A program made the translations under genes and the position numbers. The notes under the pieces are model-generated. The model saw nothing but the letters and a program-made list of their open reading frames with translations, made no database searches and had not been told where the DNA came from. From contig MU008158.1 in NCBI GenBank assembly GCA_010909165.1, positions 3,249,478 to 3,313,477 on the forward strand: a stretch of DNA of 64,000 nt. The letters run 5' to 3'. The stretch is from Anthoceros angustus (lineage: Eukaryota > Streptophyta > Anthocerotopsida > Anthocerotales > Anthocerotaceae). Numbering within the stretch: position 1 is the first letter of the stretch; every line of letters begins with the position of its first letter. This document shows, piece after piece, positions 10,380-20,878 of the stretch.

Positions 10380-11640
10380 TGTGTCCTTCTGTCTCGGCTG
10401 CAGGGGTTTGACAGGAATATCATGGACACTCTTGGTGACATCATGGGCCCTGGGGCTTTCGAATGCCCTATAGGCGATCCTGCTCGTTGGCAAGCATCTT
10501 TGCCAGTGCAACTTGGAGGAACAGATCTGCTGTCGCAGGAGGTATCTTCTCTGCTAGCGTTCTTGGGCAGCACAGCCCTCTCTGCCCCTGCTTTGGCCTC
10601 TCGCTTCATCCTCCAGGACAAGCCCTTTCTAGAGGATTTTGTATCAGGAGTGGGGGAGAGAACTTTCCCTTCCCAAGTATCCTTCAGGTAGGCTAGGGAT
10701 ATGTTATCGGCTGATAACATGTCCCTAGGCCGACTTCCCTCCCTTCACGACATTCATCATCGATGGCTTCAGGGGGTTGCAAGCATCCTTGCTTGAGAAA
10801 CAGCTTGGTCAGGCCTTCCAGTCCGTCCTCATGGACCCCTCCATCCCTAGGTTCACAAGAGCTCGGCTTCGCTCTTGCTTTGGGAAAGGTGTAGGTGTCT
10901 GGATACTGACTCGTCCATGTATACGGGGCTTTCACATCACTCCAACCACCTTCTCTACTGCGATGCGCTTCCGTTTTGGCTCACTCCAGCCTGTGGCTTC
11001 CTCTCTCCTTACTTGCATGTGCGGCTCTGCCCTTGATGACTTGGGATGTACCTTGCTCATTGCCCCCATGGGAGTCATCGCATTTCCACCCATGCATGAT
11101 GCCATCCGCGATGTCATGGTTGCCATTGCTCATAAAAGTGGCTACATGGCCTGAAGGGAGCGGGGTATACTCTTTGCTCTGGTCGGTCAATCAGGGCTGA
11201 CTTGTACCTCGTTCGTGGCGACCTAGTCTCAGTGGCGGACGTGGTGGTAACTGACCATGCATGCAACTCCATCTTTGCACATGTTATCATTAACTGTCTA
11301 GGTTGGGCTGCTGTCGGAGCGGCGACTATCAAAGTTAGGAAATATAGCAGGATTCAAGCGGGCCACCAATTCATTCTGCTCGCCCTTGAAATACATGGGG
11401 CGTTAGCTAAGGACTTAGATACTTTTCTCAAGTCATGCGCTAAGGCTTATCATGCCCGCAGGCATGGAGCGGGGCTGTCCCTCTACTTTTTTATGGCATT
11501 CTTCAGACACTGAGTGTCAATTACTCTTCAACAGGCCCTCTACAGCGATCATCCACAAAGTAGCGACAGCAGGTGACCCATCCTGCTCTACCTCCGTAGT
11601 TTGTAGGCCATTTTCTCTTGCCGCGCATGACATCAAAGGT
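10380..11640 (+). pseudogene. Decayed 3' end of a reverse-transcriptase retroelement
   Basis: The frames read as the C-terminal half of a retroelement polyprotein. First comes a reverse-transcriptase tail (DTLGDIMGPGAF, WQASLPVQLGGTDLLSQ). A later part has SCFGKGVGVWILTRP, TTFSTAMRFRFGSLQP, CMCGSALDDLG and MHDAIRDVM. A last block has VVVTDHACNS, QAGHQFILLALEIHG and KAYHARRHG. This layout resembles plant RNA-directed DNA polymerases of mobile elements. It is broken by a stop in FPSQVSFR-stop, by frameshifts, and by an in-frame TGA at about 11512-11514 (FFRH-stop-VSITLQQA) where the family usually has Arg. The 5' part is absent. Confidence 0.6.
10693..10728. repeat. Near-perfect 16-bp stem hairpin, 4-base loop
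   Basis: CTAGGGATATGTTATC (10693-10708) and GATAACATGTCCCTAG (10713-10728) pair with one T/G mismatch (a wobble in RNA) around the loop GGCT. It lies inside the retroelement relic, at a point where its reading frame is broken. Confidence 0.85.
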
Positions 11641-11775
11641 GCAGTCGATAACTTTCGCTAGAGAGCTTTGTTGCTCCTTTTCACCTCGATCCTCAGTTTC
11701 CCCCTTGGTTGTCCTCTGCTAGATGGGCTTCTCCCATCAATTTTTTTCCCTCAATAAACTTTTAATTTATTTTTA

Positions 11776-12530
11776 AGCTCTAAAACAACGAAGAGGACGA
11801 ATGTGCAGGCCACCACACTTCGTGATTCTGCCCTTTATGAAGGGAAGAATCACGAAAGCTCACGATCTCCAGATGACTACTGCAGCAAAGGTTCATGCAC
11901 ATGAACTTATAAATTGGTGTATTATTGATTACATTACAGCTGAAGTTAATTGACATACGATTGTTATGCGAAAACGAAAACAGTTCTGCATCGTGTGGTG
12001 TTAACAATAGGACAAAATAACGCTACGAAAAGTTGTGGCTCATATAGAGAAACATGTCTCGTTAATAGATGTTCCCAAGCGCAAATACTTATGGGTCAAG
12101 AAATTGTGTCATGCTAACACGTTCCCAAGCAACGTTTCACTGAAGCTGAATGCAGAGTAGGGGTATGAGTTGCAGGTCCTCTAAATCACCAACGAGGAGA
12201 AGGATGTAGACCACTACACCACATACTTGGTGAAGCCACATCCCCTGGGAGCCACATACCTTGGAAGCCACATACCTGGTACGTACCATGGTATTTGTCA
12301 CATGTACAAGGCCAGAATCAGGAAGCTCATGATATCGCAAATGTCTGGTGGAGCAATGCTTCCAACCTTTTGCATTATTGCGTTACACATGAAGTTATTT
12401 GACATATGACTAACATGCGGAAACGTCAACAGTTCTAGTTCTAGATCATGCGAGTTACAAGATAATATTTGTGGCTCACGAAAATATTTCCTCAGCCATG
12501 CCTGTGCCTACTTCGCGATATAGCAACTTA
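11776..12530. repeat. Satellite-like tandem repeat block, copy 1
   Basis: Two to three diverged units of roughly 300 bp recur here: CTCTAAAACA/CCTCTAAATCACC, GCTCACGATCTCC/GCTCATGATATCG, GTTATTTGACATA and GTTCCCAAGCAACGTTTCACTGAAG appear in the same order. The same units recur at 28560-29560. Non-coding; it lies 3' of the acidic-repeat gene in both places. Confidence 0.75.
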
Positions 12531-12532
12531 AT

Positions 12533-14161
12533 CTAGCCTGCAACTTCATAGTTATCAGTGAATGCTTCGTTCTCTACATCTGCACTCACGAACTCGCTGA
12601 TAAGAGAAAAATGAACAGCTTCTTCTTCGTCTTCGAGATAGGAATCATCATCTTCTTCTTCATTGGGTTGATCTTCTTCCTCATTGGGTTGATCTTCTTC
12701 TTCATTGGGCTCTTCGTCTTCGGCATTGGGTTGATCTTCTTCTTCATTGGGTTGATCTTCTGTTTCATTGGGTTGATCTTCTTCATTGGGTTGATCTTCT
12801 CCCTTATTGGGTTTATCTTCCTCATTGGGTTGATCTTCTTCTTCATTGGGTTGATCTTCTTCTTCATTGGGTTGATCTTCTTCATTGGGTTCCTCTTCTT
12901 CTTTAGGTTGTTGATCTTCTTCTTCGTTAGGTTCCTCTTCTTCTTCATTGGGTTCCTCTTCTTCTTCATTGGGTTCCTCTTCTGCTTCATTGGGTTGATC
13001 TTCTACTTCATTGGGTTCTTCTTCTGCTTCATTGGGTTCTTCTTCGGCTTCGTTGTGTTCTTCTTCTGCTTCACTGGGTTCTTCTTCTGCTTCATTGGGT
13101 TCTTCTTCTGCTTCATTGGGTTCTTCTTCTGCTTCATTGGGTTGATCTTCTGCTTCATTGGGTTGATCTTCTGCTGCTTCATCGGGTTGATCTTCTGCTG
13201 CTTCATCGGGTTGATCTTCTGCTGCTTCATCGGGTTGATCTTCTGCTGCTTCATCGGGTTGATCTTCTGCTGCATCGGGTTGATCTTCTGCTGCATTCGG
13301 TTGATCTTCTGCTTCATGAGCTATCGATTCCAATGGTGTAAGATCAACCATGTCAAGCCTAGGATCCCTAGGCAACCGCCTCTTGAAACACCCTGGCGGG
13401 CAGACGCAACGGAAAATAGTTTTGGCGAGATGAGCTGGCACTGCCTCGCAAATATGGTTGCAGCTCCAAATCCTGGGATCAACCACTGGAAGTTCGCAGG
13501 TTATCGGTCCCACTGGTGGAAGATCAACCACGTCAGCTGGAATAGGCAACGGCGAGTTGGCATATCTTGGACCCGGTGCAGACGCTATGGAAGAGACTGG
13601 CGGTACCGGTGGCGATGGCGACGGAGACTGTGAAAGGACCTCAGGTGATTGTGATGGCGGATGGACCGCAGTCGCTGGCGCTGGCCGTGGAGACTCTTTC
13701 GTGGGAATCTCCAATGCCGGATCTTGGTCAACTTTAAGCATCCGTGTCCCTAGCGCATGATGAAGCTTCAAACAAACCCCGATCAACACCGATTGCACGT
13801 CACCAGACTGCTGAGAACTCTGCCACTCCGAAGTGGGTGCAGCAATCGATGTAGTCAAGTTCCTCTCCTTCACGTTGTCCAGATCCACGTCCATGGAATC
13901 CGTTGCATGGAATCGACCATTCGAAATAACACGGCTGCTGCCGCTGCTGGTGCTCGTTGCTTGACTGATCTCTTGGTGTGCAGACCCCCTGGCTTCCGCA
14001 GTGCTTGGAGCAGGAAAATGTGCGTTACCTCCGAACCGCATCTTGACACTCACGGACCGGCGGCAATCTCCTGCGCAAGCCGCCATTCCTGCACACAAGA
14101 GGAGACTTCTCGAGCACCATAGCAGCGTCAGGAAGACGCAAAGAAAGCGTACGCGCAGCAT
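12533..14161 (-). CDS. Secreted acidic-repeat protein, unknown family
   Basis: A single open exon. From the ATG at 14161 it gives 542 residues; an upstream in-frame ATG at 14278 would add 39. I prefer 14161 because the protein then begins with a clear signal peptide (VRFLCVFLTLLWCSRSLLL, predicted cut near ACA-GD). After a Ser/Thr-rich region and a Pro/Ser-rich region come two Cys-containing segments (WSCNHICEAV, CVCPPGCFKRRL). About 220 residues of hexa- to heptapeptide repeats of the type EEDQPNE, very acidic, follow, then the unique end VENEAFTDNYEVAG. I do not recognise the family. A paralogue at 29583-30380 lacks the acidic repeat. The antisense strand of the repeat gives an unbroken but meaningless Phe/Ile-rich frame. 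Confidence 0.7.
   Translation of the reverse strand: MLRVRFLCVFLTLLWCSRSLLLCAGMAACAGDCRRSVSVKMRFGGNAHFPAPSTAEARGSAHQEISQATSTSSGSSRVISNGRFHATDSMDVDLDNVKERNLTTSIAAPTSEWQSSQQSGDVQSVLIGVCLKLHHALGTRMLKVDQDPALEIPTKESPRPAPATAVHPPSQSPEVLSQSPSPSPPVPPVSSIASAPGPRYANSPLPIPADVVDLPPVGPITCELPVVDPRIWSCNHICEAVPAHLAKTIFRCVCPPGCFKRRLPRDPRLDMVDLTPLESIAHEAEDQPNAAEDQPDAAEDQPDEAAEDQPDEAAEDQPDEAAEDQPDEAAEDQPNEAEDQPNEAEEEPNEAEEEPNEAEEEPSEAEEEHNEAEEEPNEAEEEPNEVEDQPNEAEEEPNEEEEEPNEEEEEPNEEEDQQPKEEEEPNEEDQPNEEEDQPNEEEDQPNEEDKPNKGEDQPNEEDQPNETEDQPNEEEDQPNAEDEEPNEEEDQPNEEEDQPNEEEDDDSYLEDEEEAVHFSLISEFVSADVENEAFTDNYEVAG
12655..13315 (-). repeat. In-frame coding minisatellite (18-24 bp units)
   Basis: Units around CATTGGGTTGATCTTCTTCTT repeat about thirty times with lengths of 18, 21 and 24 bp, always in multiples of three, encoding EDQPNE-type peptides on the minus strand. 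Sub-blocks are more alike internally (GCTGCTTCATCGGGTTGATCTTCT-type units at 13170-13280), which indicates recent local expansion. Confidence 0.9.
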
Positions 14162-14611
14162 CTCTGCTCCCAATTCTCTCGGCTGATAGGACCACATGGG
14201 CAGAAGACGCTGAAACTCTCGCGGAGTCGGAGGAGGCAAGATGAGCGTGCCCCGCGGCGTGCAGTGACAAATGAGCATGGCGACGCCATACAACGACACA
14301 TGATTTCAAGCAAGACGTTCGGATCCATCGTTTCGCCGAGCAGGGCCGTTGAGGCACAGTCGTCTCGCCGAACGCGAGAGTTCTGGAGTGTTCTTTTTTC
14401 TGGTAGTGTCGCACGTTTTCAATGCGTCTCACAGTTTGAACTTGCTTGACAAGGAAATGTCCTTACTGGTAAGCAAAAACGAACTTCAAAATTTTGGATG
14501 ACATTCGTATGCCGTGATAAAACAAATTGTAATAAGCAGAGGGTGTAATGTACAACACAGACCCAAAGCTGCCGCGCGAGCTTTGGGAAGACTCCCGAGA
14601 AATACACCGAC

Positions 14612-15782
14612 TCAATCCACTTGTTGGGCAGCCACTGCCGCGCCCACCGGGCGCCATGCAGCCGAGGGCCTTCCAACCACGATTTCTTCCTCAGGGAATA
14701 GGGCCTTCATAATTCCGGGAGTCCTCACGATTCTGCGCCCAGTCATCAGGGGGTACACAACCTCCAGAAAGTAATATGTGTGTCCAGCAACCATGCCCTG
14801 CAAAATCCCCTTACGAAACTGCTTTTAGTGGTGAGACCGAAGAGGTGCAAGTTTGCATGCCACCTCGTAGAGAAAGAAGAAACACTGGCTCACCAGGAGA
14901 TCAACCCATGGTTTGCTGCCAACCATGATCGAGAAGCCCAAGAGAACCTCACAATGAGTCACGACAATGAGGCTGCAGCCAACACTGGGCTCATTGAACA
15001 TAGAATGCTGCTGATAGACTTAAGTCCTGACGGAACAGCATTGTGAAAGAAGGCACACTAACCCATGGAAGGTAAGGTGCTGTGAAACTGAAGAGACCAA
15101 GGAAACTCATTTGCACATGAGGATTGCACTTGTTCCATACGTACACCTGTCGAAGAAGGAACCAAAGCTTCAGACTCACTCGCATTTTCAGCAAGTATAC
15201 TGTAAACAAGCCAGGACCAAGACCTCAACTGCTGAAGAGCGACCACGTACCATCATAAATGTGAGGGAGTTGCTCGAGGACATAATTCTGGCAAAATGAG
15301 AAAACCATGGAAGTGCACATCCCCCGACCACCATGAAAGTCAACAAGGTGGCTCCGAAAAGAAGCATGAAGAAAAAGTCTGCTGTTCGCCCTCAAAAAGA
15401 GGTTTCCTCAAGAAGCTTGCAATATCGTGCAAGGAAGATCATGGGAAAAAGGTAGATCTGTTGCACAAGCGGACTACAATGAGGAGCTATGGGGAGAACA
15501 GCACAGCATCAGGTGACCTACTCCAGAAGTCTGGATCTCTGAGCAAACCACTTGGTATACAGGTCTATGCGAAAGAAAAACTAGGTGTAGAGGAGACAAA
15601 CAGACCAACGAACGTGACTGGTTACTTGAGATTCTGACAAGACTGCAATGCCCCAGGCCTTCCAAAATAGCGTGTCACACCAATACTTACCAAGCCCTCC
15701 AAAGTAGAAAACGTTTGTCACAAGTCTCCAAACTTCATATTGCTGCACAACAAGCGAGGGATTCAAGTATCATTGAAGAAAG
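14612..15782 (-). pseudogene. Derlin copy A, lacks exon 1 and has a nonsense codon
   Basis: Exons 2-6 of a derlin gene can be aligned with the complete gene at 30851-33140: [18 protein letters not shown] (exon 2), [14 protein letters not shown] (exon 3), [15 protein letters not shown] (exon 4), the exon 5 segment near 14930, and [15 protein letters not shown] to the end QQVD (exon 6). Exon 3 has TGA at 15392-15394 where the complete gene has CGA (Arg). The acceptor of exon 5 has lost ten bases. Exon 1 is missing; upstream of exon 2 the sequence changes abruptly to a WD40-gene intron. It is therefore a truncated, inactive duplicate unless spliced to something else. Confidence 0.8.
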
Positions 15783-17482
15783 GATATGACCCATGATCTG
15801 CCAACATGCATTCAAAAATCATAAAGCTGAAAATGGCGACTGATGTGATGCCATGGTACCCAACATCCATAGTGGTTGTTTTCATGATGAACAAATGCTT
15901 ACCTTATACTTCAAGCAGTTTGTCCACTGCGCTGATGCACTCCACCTACCATTTAGTGCTAGAAGGTTAGCCAACAGCTTCCTGGGGTTTCCAGCCTACA
16001 ACATATGGCACGTGGGGTTGCTTTAAAGGACACAAACCATGACCATCCGCACCTTTGGGATCAATCACTGCTGCAGTGCGACATGCACCTCCAGCAGCCA
16101 ACAGTCCATTGCAGGAGCTACTGAGAGCATAGAGGGGGTGACCACTGTAAGCACCAAAAACGGTTTGCACCAATCCTGCCCGTTCACTTACTCTTAAATC
16201 CCAAACAGTCAACTGCAAAAGTGAAAGGAAGAACGAAGGATATCGAACGACGTCAACAACTATGGAAGCACCAGCATTAATGTTGCAATGTGCATTCCAC
16301 TTTGGTGGCGGACAAACAAAGAAAACAAGATTCATGCGTACTGTATATACGACAGTGACGATCGCACCTGAGGACCCTCTGCCACACCCAACGTGGAGGA
16401 AAAGCCCGAGCCTAAAAGGCCACCCCGAAGAAACGTGAGTGCTGCTGGTTGCTGGAGGCTGATAACCAACAAGCAGATAGAAACTGATATCAGTTTGGAG
16501 GGCAAATGCAGAAGTAGCAAACTCGTACATTTTAACACCAGAAGCAGTAAGGTCACAGCTTACCAACTTATGTGCGCAGAGGGTGAACATGGATATCCTT
16601 GCCATAAACATCGATAGTCTTGTAGAAGCCCGTGCAGCAACAGCCTGAATTGAGGGCACAAAGTCAGCGCATAAAGCCTAATGCCTCAGAAACAAGAAGT
16701 GCACATGTGGACAAAGGCCTTACCAGCGTGGATTGGCCCTCAGCAAAGGCTAGGCCAGCCCAGCTGCCTTCTCCCACTCCAGCATCCTAAGGTACGACAG
16801 TGTAACCTGGAGCAAATGGAATTCGCAAATATCTGTTTGAGAAGGTGCAAAAGCTAGAAAACAAAAAGAACTTGTCCACCAGCAGAAGCAACCTTGAGTA
16901 GGGACATCGAGATGATAAACCATGAGGCACCCATAAGAGTCCACAGAGCCGAGCATAAGCCCTCCATCATCTGTGTCAGGACAAACAGTGAACATGGCGA
17001 TTAAAATCTTTGCAGGCAGGGCAGACCCAAGGGAACACAGCAAAAGAAGCAAAGCTTACAGGAACATCCCGTGAGTGCCACACTCTGTATTTCAGCACGG
17101 TGAGAATACTGATCAAGAGCCCACGCCTCCAGATTCTGTGACCAACATCAATTGGAACACATTAACCCAAACAAGAAAACCAACCGGGAAAGAGCATCCA
17201 TATATAGACTCTTTCGTGTCACACAGACGAGCACGCGCATAGCATACAAGAATCAGACATTTGAGGGACCAAGGAAACCTGTCACTGCAGCTGCCAGCAA
17301 GTCCTCCTTCCCTTCTGAACAGCAGCACTGGATAGAGGTGCCTGCAAAACTGGAAGTGTCCTGTCAGCAGTCCCATCAACTGCCCTGTAGAGAAGAGAAG
17401 GGAGAAGAGTCCTACCTTGAAGCCATGAGCATCGACGGAGAGGAGGATGGGCAACAACGTTCACACCTTCGGTACCCGCCAT
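15783..17482 (-). pseudogene. WD40-repeat gene fragment, copy 1 (5' and middle exons)
   Basis: On the minus strand, pieces of a plant WD40 (transducin) family protein can be read as short exons. They are MAGTEGVNVVAHPPLRRC (start 17482, donor after 17416), LEAWALDQYSHRAEIQSVAL, DDGGLMLGSVDSYGCLMV, EGSWAGLAFAEGQSTL, SSTLGVAEGPQ, LTVWDLRVSERAGLVQTVF and LLAAGGACRTAAVIDP. Motifs VWDLRV and GGACRTAAVIDP are typical WD repeats. The 3' exons are missing; at 15783 the sequence switches into derlin copy A. The exon carrying KTIDVYGKD in the second copy is altered here, so this copy is probably not functional. The exact family member is not identified. Confidence 0.6.
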
Positions 17483-17830
17483 GGCGCTGACGGCGGCTGC
17501 ACGCTTGCAAGATGGAGACCAGCTACTCGTAGCGCGATCCTCAGCACTGCGTTGCGGTGCCACCGCTTGAAAGCCTCGTCTGACCTGGGACTCTCAGGGT
17601 TCGTATCGGCTTTTAGGAAGGAAAGAGTTGCAGATTAGACGGCGTCTGATTTTGATTGCCCGGAGAGGAATGGGGATTGGACATGAGCTCTCGGCAGCTG
17701 CCACGTCTGATATAGGCATTATCATCTTCACCATTTGGGGACATAAATTCGGAAAAGGCTTGCAAAGACCTAGTGGAACCGTGAGACGGACAGTGTCAGA
17801 TTTTCCGGCTGCCACACGGAAAGAAATATC

Positions 17831-18970
17831 AAATGCCGCCACAGCGACAGCTGTACACGTGAGTGTGTTTTATATGCTCGTGAGGTGAGGAGCCAATTGG
17901 TGCTCTAGGAAGCATATCCTTGGCATCCTCCGGCAGGATGCTGAACACTTTCACCCACGAAGACGCTTCCAGACTCGCACCACCTGACAAGGACGTCCGA
18001 TTTTGCGTTCTGCCAACGGACAATGGAAGGAAGGCGTCAGGCATGAGCCATAAGCCATGCCAGTGTTTCAATCTCACCATGCCACCTTGAATCCTGGGTT
18101 CAGGAAGCTTACAGCGCAAGTTGTCGTCTCCAAGCTGAGCCACCGTGAGTCACCCGAAAACCAAACAACTGGCCCATTTTGCCTCCTACTGGATTCCATC
18201 GCCCACAAACCGTCTGCAAGTAAGTCACCGGGGCATCAGTGCATCTGATCTCTTCTGTCGGCTGACATGCAGAAAATTGAGGCTGAGGATCAATTACCTC
18301 GTAGTCAAGACCGTGAACATAGAGATAATTAGGATCAACTCCTGAGAACGAAAGACCCATAATCTGCCAACACGCATTCAACAATCATCGAGCTGAAAAT
18401 GGCGACTGATGTGATGCCATGGTACCAACATCCATAGTGGTTGTTTTCATCATGAACACAAGGTTACCTCATACTTCAAGCAGTTTGTCCACCGCGCTGA
18501 TGCACTCCACCTACCATATAGTGCTAGAAGGTTAGCCACCAGCTTCGTGGGGTTTCCAGCCAACAACGTATGGCACGTGGGGTTTGCTGTAAAGGACACA
18601 AACCATGACCATCCGCACCTTCGGGGATCAATCACTGCTGCAGTGCGACATGCACCTCCAGCAGCCAACAGTCCATTGCAGGAGCTACTGAGGGCATAGA
18701 GGGGTGTCCACTGTAAGCACCGACAACGGTTTGCACTAATCCTCCCTTTCCCTTGCTCTTAAGTCCCAAACAGTCAACTGCACAAGTGAAAGGAAGAACG
18801 AAGGATATCGAACGACGTCAACAACTATGGATGCACCAGCATTAATGTTGCAATGTGCATTCCACTTTGGTGGCGGACAAACAAAAGAACACAAGATTTA
18901 TGCATGCTGTATCTACGACAGTGATGATCGCACCTGAGGACCCTCTGCAACAGCCAATGTGGAAGAAAAG
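17831..18970 (-). pseudogene. WD40-repeat gene fragment (3' half)
   Basis: This holds the 3' exons missing from copy 1: LLAAGGACRTAAVIDPRR, RWSASARWTNCLKYEVT, SGVDPNYLYVHGLDYEV, VCGRWNPVGG, and PEPRIQGGMVRLKHW with WHGLWLMPDAF. The order is that of one gene read on the minus strand. At 18970 it breaks off and is joined to a few bases of the acidic-repeat gene and then derlin 3' flank, so it has no 5' half attached. No complete WD40 gene exists in the window, although together the fragments cover most of one. Confidence 0.6.
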
Positions 18971-19690
18971 CCCGAGCCTAAAAGGCCACCCGAAGAAACG
19001 TGAGCGCTGCTGGTGCTCGTTGCTTGACAAGGAAATGTCCTTACTGGTAAGCAAAAACGAACTTCAAAATTTTGGATGACATTCGTATGCCGTGATAAAA
19101 CAAATTGTAATAAGCAGAGGGTGTAATGTACAACACAGACCCAAAGCTGCCGCGCGAGCTTTGGGAAGACTCCAGAAGTCTGGATCTCTGAGCAAACCAC
19201 TTGGTATACAGGTCTGTGAAAGAAGGCACACTAACCCATGGAAGTGCATCCCCGACCACCATGAAAGTCAACAAGGTGGCTCCGAAAAGAAGCATGAAGA
19301 AAAAGTCTGCTGTTAAGCCCTCAAAAGAGGTTTCCTCAAGAAGTGCACATGTGGACAAAGGCCTTACCAGCGTGGGGTTGGCCGTCAGCAAAGGCTAGGC
19401 CAGCCCAGCTGCCTTCTCCCACTCCAGCATCCTGGGGTTACGACAGTGTAACCTGGAGCAAATGGAATTCACAAATATCTGTTTGAGAAGGTGCGAAAGC
19501 TAGAAAACAAAAGGAACTTGTCCACCAGCAGAAGCAACCTTGAGTAGGGACATCGAGATGATTAACCATGAGGCACCCATAAGAGTCCACAGAGCCGAGC
19601 ATAAGCCCTCCATCATCTGTACCAGGACAAACAGTGAACATGGCGATTAAAATCTTTGCAGGCAGGGCAGACCCAAAGCTGCCGCGCGAG
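18971..19690. repeat. Scrambled junction zone of short derlin and WD40 pieces
   Basis: In order: WD40 exon piece to 19014; a 23-bp patch identical to 13943-13965 of the acidic-repeat gene (19006-19028); derlin 3' flank (19020-19172); a derlin exon 3/intron 2 piece; two further derlin pieces (about 19215-19345); and a WD40 piece (19345-19672). Each join falls in a shared word of about 5-10 bases. It cannot encode a protein. Confidence 0.75.
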
Positions 19691-19717
19691 CTTTGGGAAG
19701 ACTCCAGAAATACCGAC

Positions 19718-20878
19718 TCAATCCACTTGTTGGGCAGCCACTGCCGCGCCCACCGGGCGCCATGCAGCCGAGGGCCTTCCAACCACGATTTCTTCCTCAG
19801 GGAATAGGGCCTTCATAATTCCGGGAGTCCTCACGATTCTGCGCCCAGTCATCAGGGGTACACAACCTCCAGAAAGTAATATGTGTCCAGCAACCATGCC
19901 TGCAAAATCCCTTACGAAACTGCTTTTAGTGGTGAGACCGAAGAGGTGCAAGTTTGCATGCCACCTCGTAGAGAAAGAAGAAACACTGGCTCACCAGGAG
20001 ATCAACCCATGGTTTGCTGCCAACCATGATCGAGAAGCCCAAGAGAACCTCACAATGAGTCACGACAATGAGGCTGCAGCCAACACTGGCTCATTGAACA
20101 TAGAATGCTGCTGATAGACTTAAGTCCTGACGGAACAGCATTGTGAAAGAAGGCACACTAACCCATGGAAGGTAAGGTGCTGTGAAACTGAAGAGACCAA
20201 GGAAACTCATTTGCACATGAGGATTGCACTTGTTCCATACGTACACCTGTCGAAGAAGGAACCAAAGCTTCAGACTCACTCGCATTTTCAGCAAGTATAC
20301 TGTAAACAAGCCAGGACCAAGACCTCAACTGCTGAAGAGCGACCACGTACCATCATAAATGTGAGGGAGTTGCTCGAGGACATAATTCTGGCAAAATGAG
20401 AAAACCATGGAAGTGCATCCCCGACCACCATGAAAGTCAACAAGGTGGCTCCGAAAAGAAGCATGAAGAAAAAGTCTGCTGTTAAGCCCTCAAAAGAGGT
20501 TTCCTCAAGAAGCTTGCAATATCGTGCAAGGAAGATCATGGGAAAAGGTAGATCTGTTGCACAAGCGGACTACAATGAGGAGCTATGGGGAGAACAGCAC
20601 AGCATCAGGTGACCTACTCCAGAAGTCTGGATCTCTGAGCAAACCACTTGGTATACAGGTCTGTGAAAGAAAACTAGGTGTAGAGGAGACAAACAGACCA
20701 ACGAACGTGACTGGTTACTTGAGATTCTGACAAGACTGCAATGCCCCAGGCCTTCCAAAATAGCGTGTCACACCAATACTTACCAAGCCCTCCAAAGTAG
20801 AAAACGTTTGTCACAAGTCTCCAAACTTCATATTGCTGCACAACAAGCGAGGATTCAAGTATCATTGAAGAAAGGATA
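19718..20878 (-). pseudogene. Derlin copy B, lacks exon 1
   Basis: Nearly the same bases as copy A through exons 6 to 2, with almost no substitutions but many one-unit deletions in homopolymers and dinucleotide runs (for example ATGTGTGTCC becomes ATGTGTCC, ATGCCCTGC becomes ATGCCTGC). In exon 3 a compensating pair of indels removes the copy A stop ([13 protein letters not shown]). Exon 1 is missing, and the 5' side joins the same WD40 intron as copy A. Confidence 0.75.

Noticed and set aside
12655-13315. CRISPR-like regular repeat
   Set aside because: Units are contiguous, of variable length in multiples of three, with no spacers, and are coding in a eukaryotic gene.
12611-13633. Long plus-strand frame of repeated Ile/Phe/Gly, looking like a membrane protein
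   Set aside because: It is the exact antisense of the EEDQPNE minisatellite; the minus strand has the signal peptide and a paralogue.
14430-15780. Independent small genes on the plus strand of the derlin copies
   Set aside because: The recurrent plus frames are mirror images of derlin exons and repeat only because the DNA is duplicated.
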